Positions 36,140 through 46,251 of a stretch of DNA of 64,000 nt are shown here, one piece after another. Position 1 is the stretch's first letter. Each line of letters starts with the position of its first letter. The stretch is taken from NCBI RefSeq assembly GCF_013337185.1, contig NZ_SWDE01000004.1:248001-312000 (forward strand). Reading direction: 5' to 3'. This DNA comes from Serratia proteamaculans. GTDB taxonomy: Bacteria > Pseudomonadota > Gammaproteobacteria > Enterobacterales > Enterobacteriaceae. The notes under the pieces are model-generated. The model was not told the origin of the DNA, searched no databases, and saw only the letters and a list, made by a program, of their open reading frames with translations. A program made the position numbers and the translations under genes.

Positions 36140-38128
36140 ATGTACAACACCAACCTATTCCCAGACAAGTATTGGTTCATGCACCTAAAAATAACAGCAC
36201 CCCTCATCTCAAAAGTAGTCGGCTTGATGGCAGTACTGATCATGGTACTGGCTATGACACCCCCTGTGCAGGCCGAAGCCTTCTCCGCCAATTTTAAAGG
36301 CACGGATATTCATGAATTTATCAGCACTGCCAGCAAGGCGTTGGGGAAAACCATCATTATTGATGATGCGGTAAAAGGCAAAGTCACGGTTCGCAGTTAT
36401 GAACTGCTGGATGCCGGGCAATATTACCAATTCTTCCTCAACGTGCTGGATGTCTACGGGTATGCGGTTATCAGCATGCCCAACAATGTATTGAAAGTGA
36501 TCCCGGCGAAAGAAGGGAAAAGGGCGGCGCTGAGCTCGCTGAAAACCCCCGCCGAAGGCGATGAGCTGATTATGCGGATTGTTCCCCTGAACAATATCGC
36601 GGCCAAAGAAGTGGCACCGCTGATGCGTCAATTTAACGACAGCATCGGCATCGGCAATGTGGTCTTCCTGGAAAGCGGTAATGCGTTGTTGATCACCGGC
36701 CGTGCTGACGTGGTCAATAGCCTGGTGGAACTGGCCCATGAAATGGATCGCACCGATCAGGCAACGGTGGTCTCTGTTGCCTTGCAACATGCCTCCGCTG
36801 CTGATGTCGCCAGCATTGTCACGACTCTGTTTCGCGATGAAAGCCGAACCAGGAAGGGCGCGCAGCCAGGGATGAAAGTGGTTGCCGATGAGCGAACCAA
36901 CACCGTATTGATTGCCGGTGAGCCGACGATACAGGCCCGCGTCAAAGGGATCATCCAGCAGTTGGACCAGGAGAAGGCCAGCCAGGGTAATACCAAGGTG
37001 ATCCGGCTGAAATATGCCAAAGCCCAGAGCCTGCTGGAAGTGCTGTCCGGCGTCAGCGCCAATCTGCAAGACGATAAAAAATCTGCCGGCAACGGCGCCA
37101 GCGTTTCCGTGATGAAGAACATGGTGATCAAGGCGGATGAACTGACCAATGCACTGATCATCAACGCCACGCCGGACGTGATGAGCAACCTGGAAAAAGT
37201 CATTGAGCAGCTCGATATTCGCCGGGCGCAGGTGCTGGTTGAGGCGGTGATTGTCGAAATGCAAAACGCAGATGGCCTGAATCTGGGCATCCAATGGGCC
37301 AACCGTTACGCTGGCGGTACGCAGTTCGGCAACGCTCAGGCGCAGATCGCTCCCGGCTTTAAAGGGGGAATGACGGAGGTGTTTAAAAACGCCAACGGCC
37401 TGGTGACGGGATTTTACAGCGGCAACTGGGCTGGTTTGCTCACCGCCATCAGCAATCAGAGCCAAAACAATATTCTCGCTACGCCCAGCATCATGACGTT
37501 GGACAATGAAGATGCCGAGTTTAGCGTCGGTCAGGATGTGCCTATTCTGACCGGGTCTCAAACCACCAACAGTGACAACGTGTTCAACACGGTGTCGCGC
37601 AAAACCGTCGGCATCAAACTTAAGGTCAAGCCGCAAATCAACAAAGGGCAGTCGGTACTGCTGCAGATCGAGCAGGAAGTTTCCAGCGTGGCGGAAAACA
37701 GCTCGGTGGATAAGGATAACCTGGGCGCCACTTTTAATATCCGTACGGTCAATAACACCGTACTGGTGGAAAGTGGCGAGACCGTGGTAGTCGGCGGGCT
37801 GTTGGATAAATCGCAATCCGACAGCAAAAGTGCAGTGCCGTTTTTGGAACGCATTCCCCTGCTTGGCGCCTTGTTCAGATCGACTTCTCACAAAGAAAGT
37901 AAACGCAATCTGATCTTGTTTATTCGGCCGACGGTGATCAGGTCTACCGAGGAATATGAGCAGGAGAGCCTGCGCAAGGCGGCCCGTTTCCGATCGCTTA
38001 ATGCACAATCGTTGCCGTTGAAAGCCCATGCGGACGCACAGCTTGAGATGGTGGGTTCTGCTGAAAATGGTGCTTTTAAGCTGGTCCAACAGCAAATCGA
38101 TGCCTTTTATCGCCAGGGGGCCCAATGA
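36140..38128 (+). CDS. gspD: Type II secretion secretin GspD
   Basis: A 662-residue outer membrane secretin. A long signal region (about 45 residues, ending near PVQA) precedes the N0 domain (FSANFKGTDIHEFISTASKA), repeated N1-N3 domains (e.g. RLKYAKAQSLLEVLSG) and the C-terminal secretin core with LATPSIMTLDNEDAEFSVGQ, VPILTG and VVVGGLLDKS, FLERIPLLGALFR. I chose the ATG at 36140 with GGAAAG upstream; the frame is open further up to a TTG overlapping gspC. The gene looks intact, but its partners beyond gspE' are lost, so it may be non-functional or toxic if expressed. Confidence 0.9.
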   Translation: MYNTNLFPDKYWFMHLKITAPLISKVVGLMAVLIMVLAMTPPVQAEAFSANFKGTDIHEFISTASKALGKTIIIDDAVKGKVTVRSYELLDAGQYYQFFLNVLDVYGYAVISMPNNVLKVIPAKEGKRAALSSLKTPAEGDELIMRIVPLNNIAAKEVAPLMRQFNDSIGIGNVVFLESGNALLITGRADVVNSLVELAHEMDRTDQATVVSVALQHASAADVASIVTTLFRDESRTRKGAQPGMKVVADERTNTVLIAGEPTIQARVKGIIQQLDQEKASQGNTKVIRLKYAKAQSLLEVLSGVSANLQDDKKSAGNGASVSVMKNMVIKADELTNALIINATPDVMSNLEKVIEQLDIRRAQVLVEAVIVEMQNADGLNLGIQWANRYAGGTQFGNAQAQIAPGFKGGMTEVFKNANGLVTGFYSGNWAGLLTAISNQSQNNILATPSIMTLDNEDAEFSVGQDVPILTGSQTTNSDNVFNTVSRKTVGIKLKVKPQINKGQSVLLQIEQEVSSVAENSSVDKDNLGATFNIRTVNNTVLVESGETVVVGGLLDKSQSDSKSAVPFLERIPLLGALFRSTSHKESKRNLILFIRPTVIRSTEEYEQESLRKAARFRSLNAQSLPLKAHADAQLEMVGSAENGAFKLVQQQIDAFYRQGAQ

Positions 38129-39870
38129 CAGAAATTGGCCTGTCTTACGCCTGGGCGCGTCAGCATCACGCGGTGCTCACCCGGGAAGAAAGCGTGCCGA
38201 CCCTGTGGTGTCGGCAGGATGTCAGCCTGGCCACCCTGGCTGAGCTGACTCGCCTGCTGGCGGAAGACCTGCCATTACAGTTGTTGGACGAGAAGGCCTT
38301 TGAACAGAAATTGCTGGAGCATTACCAACAGGGCAACAGCAATGCGCAAAAGACCATGGACGATTTAGGCAAAGAGCTGGATTTCTACAGTCTGGCGCAG
38401 GCGCTGCCGGCCACCCAGGATCTGCTGGATGAGCAGGACGATGCGCCGATTATCCGTTTACTCAATGCCATGCTCAGTGAGGCGATTAAGGAGCGGGCCT
38501 CGGATATCCATATCGAGACCTATGACAGCGAACTGGTGATCCGCTTTCGCATTGATGGCGTGCTAAAGACCATTCTGACGCCTCAGCATCAGCTGGCAGC
38601 CTTGCTGACCTCCCGAATCAAGGTGATGTCCAAACTGGACATTGCAGAGAAACGCATTCCGCAGGACGGCCGCATTACGTTGAAGATTGGCGGCCGTGCC
38701 GTCGATGTCCGGGTATCGGTGCTGCCAACCAACCATGGCGAACGGGTGGTGATGCGCTTGCTGGACAAAAGCAGCGTCAGCCTGGATCTCGGCAAGATGG
38801 CGATCCGTTCGGTTGAGCTGGCGGCGCTGACGCGGCTGGTTCATCAGCCCCATGGGGTGATCCTGGTGACCGGCCCAACCGGCTCGGGCAAAAGCACCAC
38901 GCTGTATGCGTTACTGATGCAGATTAACGACGGTAATCGCAACTCGCTTGAAGGTGGAGAGCATTCAAACGCGCCGCCGGAGAGCTGCCCGCAAATAGCT
39001 GATTTTGATGAAGGTGCCGAATTTAATATTTCGCTGACTTTCCCCGACTGCTGGGATGGCAAAAACCTGACCACCTCCCCGCAAAAACGTAATGCAACAT
39101 ACAGCGACGGGGATACAGGCCTGTGTCCTGCAGCCTATCCGGTGAAAATCCCGCGGTTGAATATGCGTATCCATTATGCGCTGGGCGATAATGGCAACCT
39201 GAAAGGAGCCATGCTGTCGATGAATCCGATCCTGCAGGCTGACGGTAGCCTGGAGCCTGTCTGGGGCAATCTTTATAGCGCTCATGCGGACTTCTTTGCC
39301 GCCTGGAGCGAACGGGCCACCCGCTATAGCGTGGAGGAGTGTCTCAATCGCAACGTTGCCTGTAACAAAGATATTCCGGGGGATTTCGAACGCAGCAGCA
39401 TGGATGCCTGGGTTTCGGTGGCCGATGGGCGCATGCATGGTGATGAGCCGATAATTAAAGTGGGGGGAGCACAGAACATCGGGCTATTGAAATTCCCGCT
39501 GCCGCAACGCCTCGACAGTCTAAACGTGACCAAGACCGAGCTGCGTATCTATGGCCGCCAGGTCAGCGGTGAAACCGGACAGGTTCGGTTATACCTGTTA
39601 CCCAATACACCCTGGGACGAGAGCTCAGGCTCGACCGACATCAAAAGCTGCCCGGCAACCTCACCGCTGGATCACGCTCAAATGTGGTGGGATACGGTGG
39701 AAAAAACTTTCGACGTCACTGCCGCCATTATGCAGGCAATGCAGGCTGGCCAGCGTGAGATCAGCTTTTGCCTGAGCGGGGGGGAAGCGACGGACGCCGA
39801 ATTCAGCAGTCAGGAAGGGCCGCGCGGGCCGATGCTGCGCTTTGATTTTAACCCCATCAACCACCCATAA
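38125..39870 (+). pseudogene. gspE'-'DUF1996 chimeric frame (truncated type II secretion ATPase fused to a secreted-protein tail)
   Basis: A continuous 581-codon frame made of two unrelated halves. Residues 1-273 are the N-terminal part of the secretion ATPase GspE, through Walker A GPTGSGKS (250-257) and up to TLYALLMQINDGNRN. At about 38944, where GspE should continue into its ILTVEDP segment, the sequence changes. From about residue 290 it matches the C-terminal half of DUF1996 proteins (FNISLTFPDCWDGKNL, then CPAAYPVKIPRLNMRIHY) plus a further domain. Asp box, Walker B, His box and the zinc motif of GspE are missing, and so is the N-terminal half of DUF1996. A deletion fusing two genes in frame explains this best. 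The start overlaps the gspD stop as ATGA. It cannot act as a GspE ATPase. Confidence 0.85.
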
Positions 39871-39875
39871 GAGCA

Positions 39876-40751
39876 CTAGCCCTCTCTTGTCGCCAGGGTT
39901 CGCAGAGAAGAGGGGGTCTGACCGAACTGGCGACGAAACTGGGTGCTGAATTGCGCCGGTGCACTGAAACCGCATTGGGCGGAAATATCGGTCAGGGACA
40001 ATGAGCTATTGATCACCAGTTGATATGCGCGTTCCAAACGGCGGAGCAGCACATACTGATAGGGCGGCAGGCCGAAATACTGTTTAAACACCCGGGAGAA
40101 ATGGAAGGTGCTCAGCTCTGTGAGTTGGGCCAGCGCCTGAAGCGTGATGGTTTCGCCCAGGTTATCTTCGATATAACAGGCCAACCGATCTCGTTGCATC
40201 CTGGTCAGCGGTTCACGAGCAAGCGCTGAAGAGGATAAAACACGCTGATATTGTGAGGTTTCTGTCAACAATGCCAGCATCAGGGAAGTGGCATGCAATT
40301 CATCGCTGCTGGTTTTCAGGCTGGCACAGAGTTGTCTGATTAACGGGCTGCGGATATTGGCGAACGGCTCAATGCTCAACTCGGTTTTATCGCCAGGGCA
40401 CGAGGCAATCAGTTCGGGTGAAATAGAAACGGCGGAATATTTAAGCGTGCCGTCGATGTAAGTCACCGCATCAAAGTCGCAGCCGTAGGGGATCATGTCC
40501 GCAACCTGGCCGATCGCTCGTTTGCAGGGGATACGTTTTTGGTCAAACCAAATGTCACCCTCAATGGTGTGCCCCCCTTCAGGGGTGAGAAAACTGTCGT
40601 AAACAATCAGCGTATGGCTGGGGCGAACCAGCTGAACCTGATGCGGGCCACTAACCGAAACGCTATCAACCTGGCCGTATTCCCAGTGGGTAGAATCAAT
40701 AGTCAACTCGGTTTCGTGACGGTAACTAAACCCATTATTATCTTTGTTCAT
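39876..40751 (-). CDS. AraC-family transcriptional regulator
   Basis: A 291-residue regulator with an unassigned N-terminal sensing domain and a C-terminal double helix-turn-helix (about residues 190-285): ITLQALAQLTELSTFHFSRV, KQYFGLPPYQYVLLRRLERA and LTDISAQCGFSAPAQFSTQF. It ends 5 bases from the end of the convergent chimera, with no terminator between. Target and ligand unknown. It may have belonged to the region lost by the secretion-locus deletion, or arrived separately. Confidence 0.85.
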   Translation of the reverse strand: MNKDNNGFSYRHETELTIDSTHWEYGQVDSVSVSGPHQVQLVRPSHTLIVYDSFLTPEGGHTIEGDIWFDQKRIPCKRAIGQVADMIPYGCDFDAVTYIDGTLKYSAVSISPELIASCPGDKTELSIEPFANIRSPLIRQLCASLKTSSDELHATSLMLALLTETSQYQRVLSSSALAREPLTRMQRDRLACYIEDNLGETITLQALAQLTELSTFHFSRVFKQYFGLPPYQYVLLRRLERAYQLVINSSLSLTDISAQCGFSAPAQFSTQFRRQFGQTPSSLRTLATREG

Positions 40752-40941
40752 TATATTAGAGATTCCAATAATCTTAAGGGTAGATTGCCTAAGGTTCCAT
40801 AACCTGGGATTAAATTATCTGTCCCACCTTGCATCTGCCTGGCGTTTTTAATTTATTTATATTGATGGCAAGGTTAGTCAGTGAGAATTAATCCTCACGA
40901 ATATAAATTAATTCCTGGCAATATTATTTTTATCGGCATCC

Positions 40942-40956
40942 TGCCGCCTGGCGGCA
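40942..40956. other. Short hairpin after the recombinase gene
   Basis: TGCCGCC and GGCGGCA flank a single T, 4 bases beyond the recombinase stop. A quasi-palindrome GTGAGAATTAATCCTCAC lies nearby at 40881-40898. Either could be a processing or regulator site. Confidence 0.35.
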
Positions 40957-40959
40957 AGA

Positions 40960-41517
40960 TCAAAACTCAATAGCCTGAAAGCGCATGGCATTGCTGGCGG
41001 TATAGAGCACGGTGTGATGAATGTTTCGATGCCCTAAATAGTCCTGAATCAAACGTGTGTCAATTCCTTGATTAGCCAGACAATAACCACATGCATGGCG
41101 TAACATATGAGGATGGGTAGGGACGGGGATATTGGCATTTTTACCGTAGTCACGGATGAGCCGATAAATTTGCTGACGGGAAATACGCCCACCTTTACGT
41201 GAGAGGAAAAGCCAGGGTTGATCCGCATCGCGCCAACTTTTCCTGATTTCCAGCCAGATACTCAACATGGCGATCTCATTTTCATGTAATGGATGTTGCA
41301 CGGAAAGGCCATTCTTCAAGCGTGTGATATAAATTCTTTTTGCATCCAATTCGATATTATCCAATGTCATGCCACTCAGTTCGCTGGCACGTAAACCGTG
41401 GATAAAACACATGCTGATCATGCATCGGTCACGCCAGGCATTTAAGCCTTTGTGGATGTTTTCTATCATGCTTTTTATTTCCGATTCATCCAGGTATTTT
41501 CTAACGCTTGATTTCAC
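40960..41517 (-). CDS. FimB/FimE-type tyrosine recombinase (orphan)
   Basis: A 185-residue short tyrosine recombinase lacking the N-terminal DNA-binding domain, like the FimB and FimE inverters of phase-variable fimbriae. The catalytic set is complete: Arg in GLRASEL, His and Arg in HPHMLRHACGY, the second His in YLGHRNIHHT, and Tyr in TVLYTASN. The start is GTG with GGAGG before it. No fimbrial operon and no invertible promoter repeat is visible nearby, so the substrate site is unknown. Candidates are a remote switch, or that it is a remnant of a lost fimbrial locus. Confidence 0.88.
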   Translation of the reverse strand: MKSSVRKYLDESEIKSMIENIHKGLNAWRDRCMISMCFIHGLRASELSGMTLDNIELDAKRIYITRLKNGLSVQHPLHENEIAMLSIWLEIRKSWRDADQPWLFLSRKGGRISRQQIYRLIRDYGKNANIPVPTHPHMLRHACGYCLANQGIDTRLIQDYLGHRNIHHTVLYTASNAMRFQAIEF

Positions 41518-42070
41518 ATTTACCTCCGTTGTATATATGTGCGGTGAAAATTAAACCATTTTTATTTTCTGAAATCCGTTATAGCAATCAATGTGTTTAG
41601 GATAAATCTTACCACTCCATGGTTGCATAATTATGATAATGTCTTCTACTTAATTATTGCTTGGATATTTTAATTATTGCTATATCGGTAATTGAGTTTT
41701 ATATTTTTATAAAAAACAACGAGATAAGTTTTTTGTTTTTTGTTAAATTACCTGCTTTACAAGAATTGTCTTAAGTCATTTTTGTTATCTTTATGTATTA
41801 AATTAATTTTATATATTAATTTAATTAACAGAAGTGGGTTTTTTGTTTAGGTTGCCATGTTATTTATCGAACTTAGTCGTCTGACATATATGGTTAAGTC
41901 GGTGGGCGTTACATCCTGTCTCAGCTCCGGGGAGCTTTACCCAGCGGTACCTCATGGAGCGCTGGCCCTCACTCGGGATGTGACTAATGTGTGAAATAAC
42001 CATGCTCTTTTTGCCACTAGTGCGTATAATCGCCGCCCGGCGATTAATTAACCTGTGAAAGAGCACCAGA
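41518..42070. other. A+T-rich gap between the recombinase gene and ygiQ
   Basis: 553 bases without a supportable gene. The first 340 are very A+T-rich and include a 12-base direct repeat TTAATTATTGCT at 41650 and 41670 with 20-base period. The rest holds the folded element at 41908-41984 and a -10 like TATAAT at 42025-42030 for ygiQ. Confidence 0.5.
41908..41984. other. Three-stem folded element upstream of ygiQ
   Basis: A 9-base outer stem GTTACATCC/GGATGTGAC (one G-U pair) encloses two hairpins: AGCTC/GAGCT (41923-41936) and CCAGCG/CGCTGG (41941-41965). Together they form a 77-base three-way junction, G+C-rich within an A+T-rich gap. It could be a structured leader RNA, a small RNA or a mobile repeat. 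Confidence 0.45.
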
Positions 42071-44236
42071 ATGAGCACGACCAGCCTGATCCAACCCGAC
42101 CGTGAATTGTTTTCCTATAAGCCTTATTGGGCCGAATGTTATGGCACCGCGCCGTTTTTACCGATGTCGCGCGAAGAGATGGATCAACTGGGCTGGGACA
42201 GCTGCGATGTGATCATTATCAGTGGCGACGCCTATGTCGACCACCCAAGTTTTGGTATGGCCATCATCGGCCGTATGCTGGAAGCGCAGGGCTTCCGCGT
42301 CGGCATCATTGCGCAGCCGGACTGGAGCAATAAAGAAGACTTTATGCGTTTGGGCAAACCGAACCTGTTCTTCGGCATCACCGCCGGCAACATGGATTCG
42401 ATGATCAACCGCTATACCGCCGACCGCAAGCTGCGTCACGATGACGCCTACACCGCCGGCAACGTGGGTGGCAAACGCCCGGATCGCGCGACGCTGGTTT
42501 ACAGCCAACGCTGTAAAGAAGCTTATAAAGACGTGCCAATCGTACTGGGCGGCATTGAAGCCAGCCTGCGCCGCATCGCCCACTATGATTACTGGTCGGA
42601 TACCGTACGCCGTTCGGTGCTGGTGGACTCCAAAGCCGATATGCTGATCTACGGCAACGGCGAGCGCCCGCTGGTGGAAGTAGCGCACCGTCTGGCCGCC
42701 GGCGAAAAAATCAGTGAAATCCATGATATCCGCAATACGGCGGTGATGCGCAAGGGCGCGTTACCAGGCTGGACTGGCGTAGATTCTACCCGTCTGGATA
42801 AGCCAGGCCGCATTGAGCCTATTCCAAACCCTTACGGCGACGATCTGCCCTGCGCCGACGGCGGCAAGCCGGAACCGGAAGCCAAACCGGTGACCGTTCG
42901 CGCGGCCAAACCGAAGCCGTGGGAAAAAACCTACGTGTTGTTGCCTTCCTTTGAGAAGGTGAAGGCCGACAAGGTGCTGTATGCGCACACCTCGCGTATT
43001 CTGCACCATGAAACCAACCCGGGCTGTGCCCGTGCGCTGATGCAGTCACATGGCGATCGCTACGTGTGGATCAACCCGCCGGCCATCCCGTTGACTACGC
43101 CGGAAATGGACAGCGTGTTTGCCCTGCCGTACCAGCGTATTCCGCACCCGTCCTACGGCAAGGAAACCATTCCGGCCTATGACATGATCCGCTTCTCGGT
43201 CAACATCATGCGCGGCTGCTACGGCGGTTGTTCATTCTGTTCGATCACTGAGCATGAAGGGCGCATCATCCAGAGCCGTTCGGAAGACTCCATCATTCGT
43301 GAAATCGAAGAGATCCGTGACAAGGTGCCGGGCTTTACCGGCGTGATCTCCGATCTGGGTGGCCCGACGGCCAACATGTACATGCTGCGCTGCACCAACC
43401 CGCGCGCCGAGCAGACCTGCCGCCGCGCCTCGTGCGTGTACCCGGAAATCTGCACCTACATGGACACCAACCACGAGCCGACCATCAAGCTGTACCGCCG
43501 TGCGCGTTCACTGGAGGGCATCAAGAAGATCCTGATCGCCTCAGGCGTACGTTACGATCTGGCGGTGGAAGATCCGCGTTATATCAAAGAGCTGGCTACC
43601 CACCACGTGGGCGGTTATTTGAAGATTGCCCCGGAACACACCGAGGAAGGCCCGCTGTCGAAAATGATGAAGCCGGGCATGGGCAGCTACGATCGCTTTA
43701 AACAGCTGTTTGACCATTACTCCAAGCTGGCGGGCAAAGAGCAGTACCTGATCCCGTATTTCATCTCTTCGCATCCGGGCACCCGCGATGAAGATATGGT
43801 GAACCTGGCGTTGTGGTTGAAGAAAAACCGTTTCCGCCTCGACCAGGTGCAGAACTTCTATCCGTCACCGATGGCTAACTCCACCACCATGTATTACAGC
43901 GGTAAAAACCCGCTGAGTCGGGTCGGTTACAAGAGTGAAGATGTGGTGATCCCGAAGGGCGATCGTCAGCGTCGTCTGCACAAGGCGCTGTTGCGTTATC
44001 ACGATCCGGCCAACTGGGCGATGATCCGTACCGCGCTGGAAGAGATGGGCATGAAGCACCTGATCGGCAGCCGTCGCGAGTGTCTGGTACCGGCACCAAG
44101 TATCGACGAGCAGCGTGAAGCCAAGCGCTTGCAGCGCCATACCCGTCCGGCGCTGACCAAGCACACTGACATCACTCGTCAGCGTACACCGACCAATAAG
44201 CCGCCGCGCAAGCCAATCCGCAACAGCAAGCCGTAA
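42071..44236 (+). CDS. ygiQ: YgiQ, radical SAM protein of the UPF0313 family
   Basis: A 721-residue iron-sulfur protein of unknown reaction. The N-terminal domain is characteristic of UPF0313 ([20 protein letters not shown]). The radical SAM cluster motif is CX3CX2C at Cys383, Cys387 and Cys390 (GCYGGCSFC). A further Cys-containing patch follows at [12 protein letters not shown]. The C-terminus is basic and low in complexity ([16 protein letters not shown]). It ends with a strong terminator shared with the convergent mltE gene. Confidence 0.93.
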   Translation: MSTTSLIQPDRELFSYKPYWAECYGTAPFLPMSREEMDQLGWDSCDVIIISGDAYVDHPSFGMAIIGRMLEAQGFRVGIIAQPDWSNKEDFMRLGKPNLFFGITAGNMDSMINRYTADRKLRHDDAYTAGNVGGKRPDRATLVYSQRCKEAYKDVPIVLGGIEASLRRIAHYDYWSDTVRRSVLVDSKADMLIYGNGERPLVEVAHRLAAGEKISEIHDIRNTAVMRKGALPGWTGVDSTRLDKPGRIEPIPNPYGDDLPCADGGKPEPEAKPVTVRAAKPKPWEKTYVLLPSFEKVKADKVLYAHTSRILHHETNPGCARALMQSHGDRYVWINPPAIPLTTPEMDSVFALPYQRIPHPSYGKETIPAYDMIRFSVNIMRGCYGGCSFCSITEHEGRIIQSRSEDSIIREIEEIRDKVPGFTGVISDLGGPTANMYMLRCTNPRAEQTCRRASCVYPEICTYMDTNHEPTIKLYRRARSLEGIKKILIASGVRYDLAVEDPRYIKELATHHVGGYLKIAPEHTEEGPLSKMMKPGMGSYDRFKQLFDHYSKLAGKEQYLIPYFISSHPGTRDEDMVNLALWLKKNRFRLDQVQNFYPSPMANSTTMYYSGKNPLSRVGYKSEDVVIPKGDRQRRLHKALLRYHDPANWAMIRTALEEMGMKHLIGSRRECLVPAPSIDEQREAKRLQRHTRPALTKHTDITRQRTPTNKPPRKPIRNSKP

Positions 44237-44258
44237 CTGTTAAGCCAACGTTTAAAGG

Positions 44259-44288
44259 AAAAGGAGAACCCGCGGGTTCTCCTTTTTT
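44259..44288. terminator. Bidirectional terminator between ygiQ and mltE
   Basis: AAAAGGAGAACCCG and its complement CGGGTTCTCCTTTT form a perfect 28-base palindrome with T runs on both strands. Confidence 0.9.
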
Positions 44289-44297
44289 GCGTTTAAA

Positions 44298-44903
44298 TCA
44301 AAGTTGATCGTAGGCGGCTTCTACTTTCATCAAGTGGCGTGGTGCCTGCGGGGCGGGATGATATTTACGGATATGCCAGTCAAAGGCTTCCGGCGACAGA
44401 TTGTTAATCATCGAGATAGCCTGCTGGCGGTTGCTGGAGAAGGTCCGCAACAGCGCGCCGGTGCCGTTGACGTAGGCGATGATGGTGGCGTAGCGCATAT
44501 TGACCGGATTGTTGATCCCCTTAAGCTGCTGTTTTTGCAGCACGGCAATATAGGCGGCGCCGAGATCAATATTGGTATCAGGATCCAGCAGATCGTCTTC
44601 GTCCGGGCAGCCGCGTTTGCCTTTGTAGCGATAGGCGTCACAACCTGCGGTATCGGCTTTCAACTGCATTAACCCTATGGCATTTGACCGGCTGATGGCG
44701 GCCGGGTTAAAGCCGGATTCCACCTTAATCATTGCGGCGATCAGCTTTTGATCGACATCGTATTTATCCGCAGCATCTTCAATGGCATCATCAAAAGCGT
44801 GAGCATTGTAGCTGGTACGCGGTTTTTTGCTGGAACAACCGGCCAGGATCAGCATCAGGCAGACCATGCCTGCGCGCGACCAGAGTCGTAGAGTGGGGTT
44901 CAT
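44298..44903 (-). CDS. mltE: Membrane-bound lytic transglycosylase MltE (EmtA)
   Basis: A 201-residue outer membrane lipoprotein that cleaves peptidoglycan with formation of 1,6-anhydroMurNAc. The lipobox LAGC places the lipidated Cys at residue 23. The SLT catalytic Glu62 is in IKVESGFNP, followed by SNAIGLMQLKADTAG and YVNGTGALLRTFSSNR, and the C-terminal HPAPQAPRHL matches E. coli MltE closely. ATG 44903 has GGAGCACC before it; earlier in-frame ATG codons lack a site. It faces ygiQ across a shared terminator. Confidence 0.9.
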   Translation of the reverse strand: MNPTLRLWSRAGMVCLMLILAGCSSKKPRTSYNAHAFDDAIEDAADKYDVDQKLIAAMIKVESGFNPAAISRSNAIGLMQLKADTAGCDAYRYKGKRGCPDEDDLLDPDTNIDLGAAYIAVLQKQQLKGINNPVNMRYATIIAYVNGTGALLRTFSSNRQQAISMINNLSPEAFDWHIRKYHPAPQAPRHLMKVEAAYDQL

Positions 44904-44941
44904 GGTGCTCCGTATTGTTTTTGCTGGGATAAAGTCGGGCA

Positions 44942-46144
44942 TCATAGCATTTCCGTCAGTGCCTGTTCGACATACAGATAGCCTATCCCCGTCACCTGTT
45001 GCGCGCGCGTCAGTTGGCCAAAGCCGATATGCGTGGCCTGGGCCTGGATCTGGTCATGCCGGTCAAAAGGGTTAAATCCGGTCTGACTGATGATGGTGTC
45101 CAGCCAGGCCTGACCAAATCCACAGCTGCGCCCGTAGAGATAAATACGGTTGATATTGAGGATATTAAGGAAGTTATACAGGCTCAGGCCAATTGCCTGG
45201 GCGGCGCGTTGGACCAGCACCTGCAACGCAGCATCGCCCTGATGATAACGGGCAATCAGTTCGGCGGTGGTGGGGGTTTTAATCCTTTCGCCTTCCTGCT
45301 GTGCCCAGGGCGCGACCTTGAGCTGAATGCGGGCCTTTTTCTTCAGCGCCGACAGCGAAGCGATGGTTTCCAGGCAGCCGTAACGGCCGCAGGAGCAAAG
45401 GCCGCCATCGGGGTCGACAATGGTATGGCCAATCTGGCCACTGCCAAACAGGCTGCCCCGGTAAATCTGCTGATTAATCACAAATGACGAACCTATGCCA
45501 TAATCGACGTTAATCACGCAAAAATCCTGCAAATTAGCGTTATTTTGCCACTTTTCTGCCAGTCCCAGCATCACGCAGTCGTTATCGAGCAAAACCTCGG
45601 TCTTCAGGCGCTCTTCCAGCAGGTATTTTATCTCTATCGGGCCTTCCCACGGGGCCTGCGGCATACGTTGGGACACCCCGGTCAGCGGGTTGACCTGGCC
45701 GTGGATCGACAGGGCTATTTTTAGCGGCATGCCCTGCTGGCGGCTGTGCAGATGATAGATTTGCACCATTTCCTGCAGCATCGCCTGCGGCGTGGTAGCG
45801 ACGATCGGCTGTGGGGTGAAGGGGCTGCAGGCGGTCATCAGGCCGTCCACCACGATACTTTCAATCAGATAAGGGGAGACATTCAGGCAAAGAATACGTT
45901 GTCCGGCGGCGGCGATGCGGTAACTGCCGCCACCCAGGCCGCGGCTGTGTAGGTTGTGCGGGTCGTGTTCTACCCGCTGATCTTCCTGCAGTTCATCAAG
46001 AATTTTGCCGACCGCAGGAATAGACAGCTGCGAAAGCCGTGCCAGCGTCGACTTACTGGCGACCTTTTCCCGGTACAGCAGCGCGCACAGCACCCGTTTA
46101 TTAAAATTGCGCACCCGCTGGTTATTCAAACCTTGTAATGCCAT
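44942..46144 (-). CDS. yphH: YphH, ROK-family transcriptional regulator
   Basis: A 400-residue regulator of the NagC/Mlc type. An N-terminal winged helix (SKSTLARLSQLSIPAVGKIL) is followed by a ROK sugar-kinase-like domain with the phosphate loop region INVDYGIGSSFV and the zinc cluster CSCGRYGCLE. It diverges from yphG, the same arrangement as yphH-yphG in E. coli, so it probably represses the yphG operon until a sugar binds. Ligand unknown. Confidence 0.82.
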   Translation of the reverse strand: MALQGLNNQRVRNFNKRVLCALLYREKVASKSTLARLSQLSIPAVGKILDELQEDQRVEHDPHNLHSRGLGGGSYRIAAAGQRILCLNVSPYLIESIVVDGLMTACSPFTPQPIVATTPQAMLQEMVQIYHLHSRQQGMPLKIALSIHGQVNPLTGVSQRMPQAPWEGPIEIKYLLEERLKTEVLLDNDCVMLGLAEKWQNNANLQDFCVINVDYGIGSSFVINQQIYRGSLFGSGQIGHTIVDPDGGLCSCGRYGCLETIASLSALKKKARIQLKVAPWAQQEGERIKTPTTAELIARYHQGDAALQVLVQRAAQAIGLSLYNFLNILNINRIYLYGRSCGFGQAWLDTIISQTGFNPFDRHDQIQAQATHIGFGQLTRAQQVTGIGYLYVEQALTEML

Positions 46145-46251
46145 TCAATAAACTCCGTTTAGTGTATTGCGTGATGGTAGCGCATAAAGTCATCAATCCC
46201 GTCATCTAGACTGCCTGAAACGCAATGTTCAGTATTTTTAGAGAGGAAAGC

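Noticed and set aside
36209-38125. Antisense frame of 638 codons opposite gspD
   Set aside because: It lies wholly over a well-supported secretin gene; long antisense frames arise from codon use in G+C-rich genes, and the translation shows no domain.
41650-41681. CRISPR-like repeat
   Set aside because: Only two copies of a 12-base A+T-rich repeat; no array and no cas genes.
41908-41984. tRNA gene (length 77 and stem-loop layout)
   Set aside because: Only two internal arms and no T-arm GTTCGAATC-type box or CCA end; not a tRNA.
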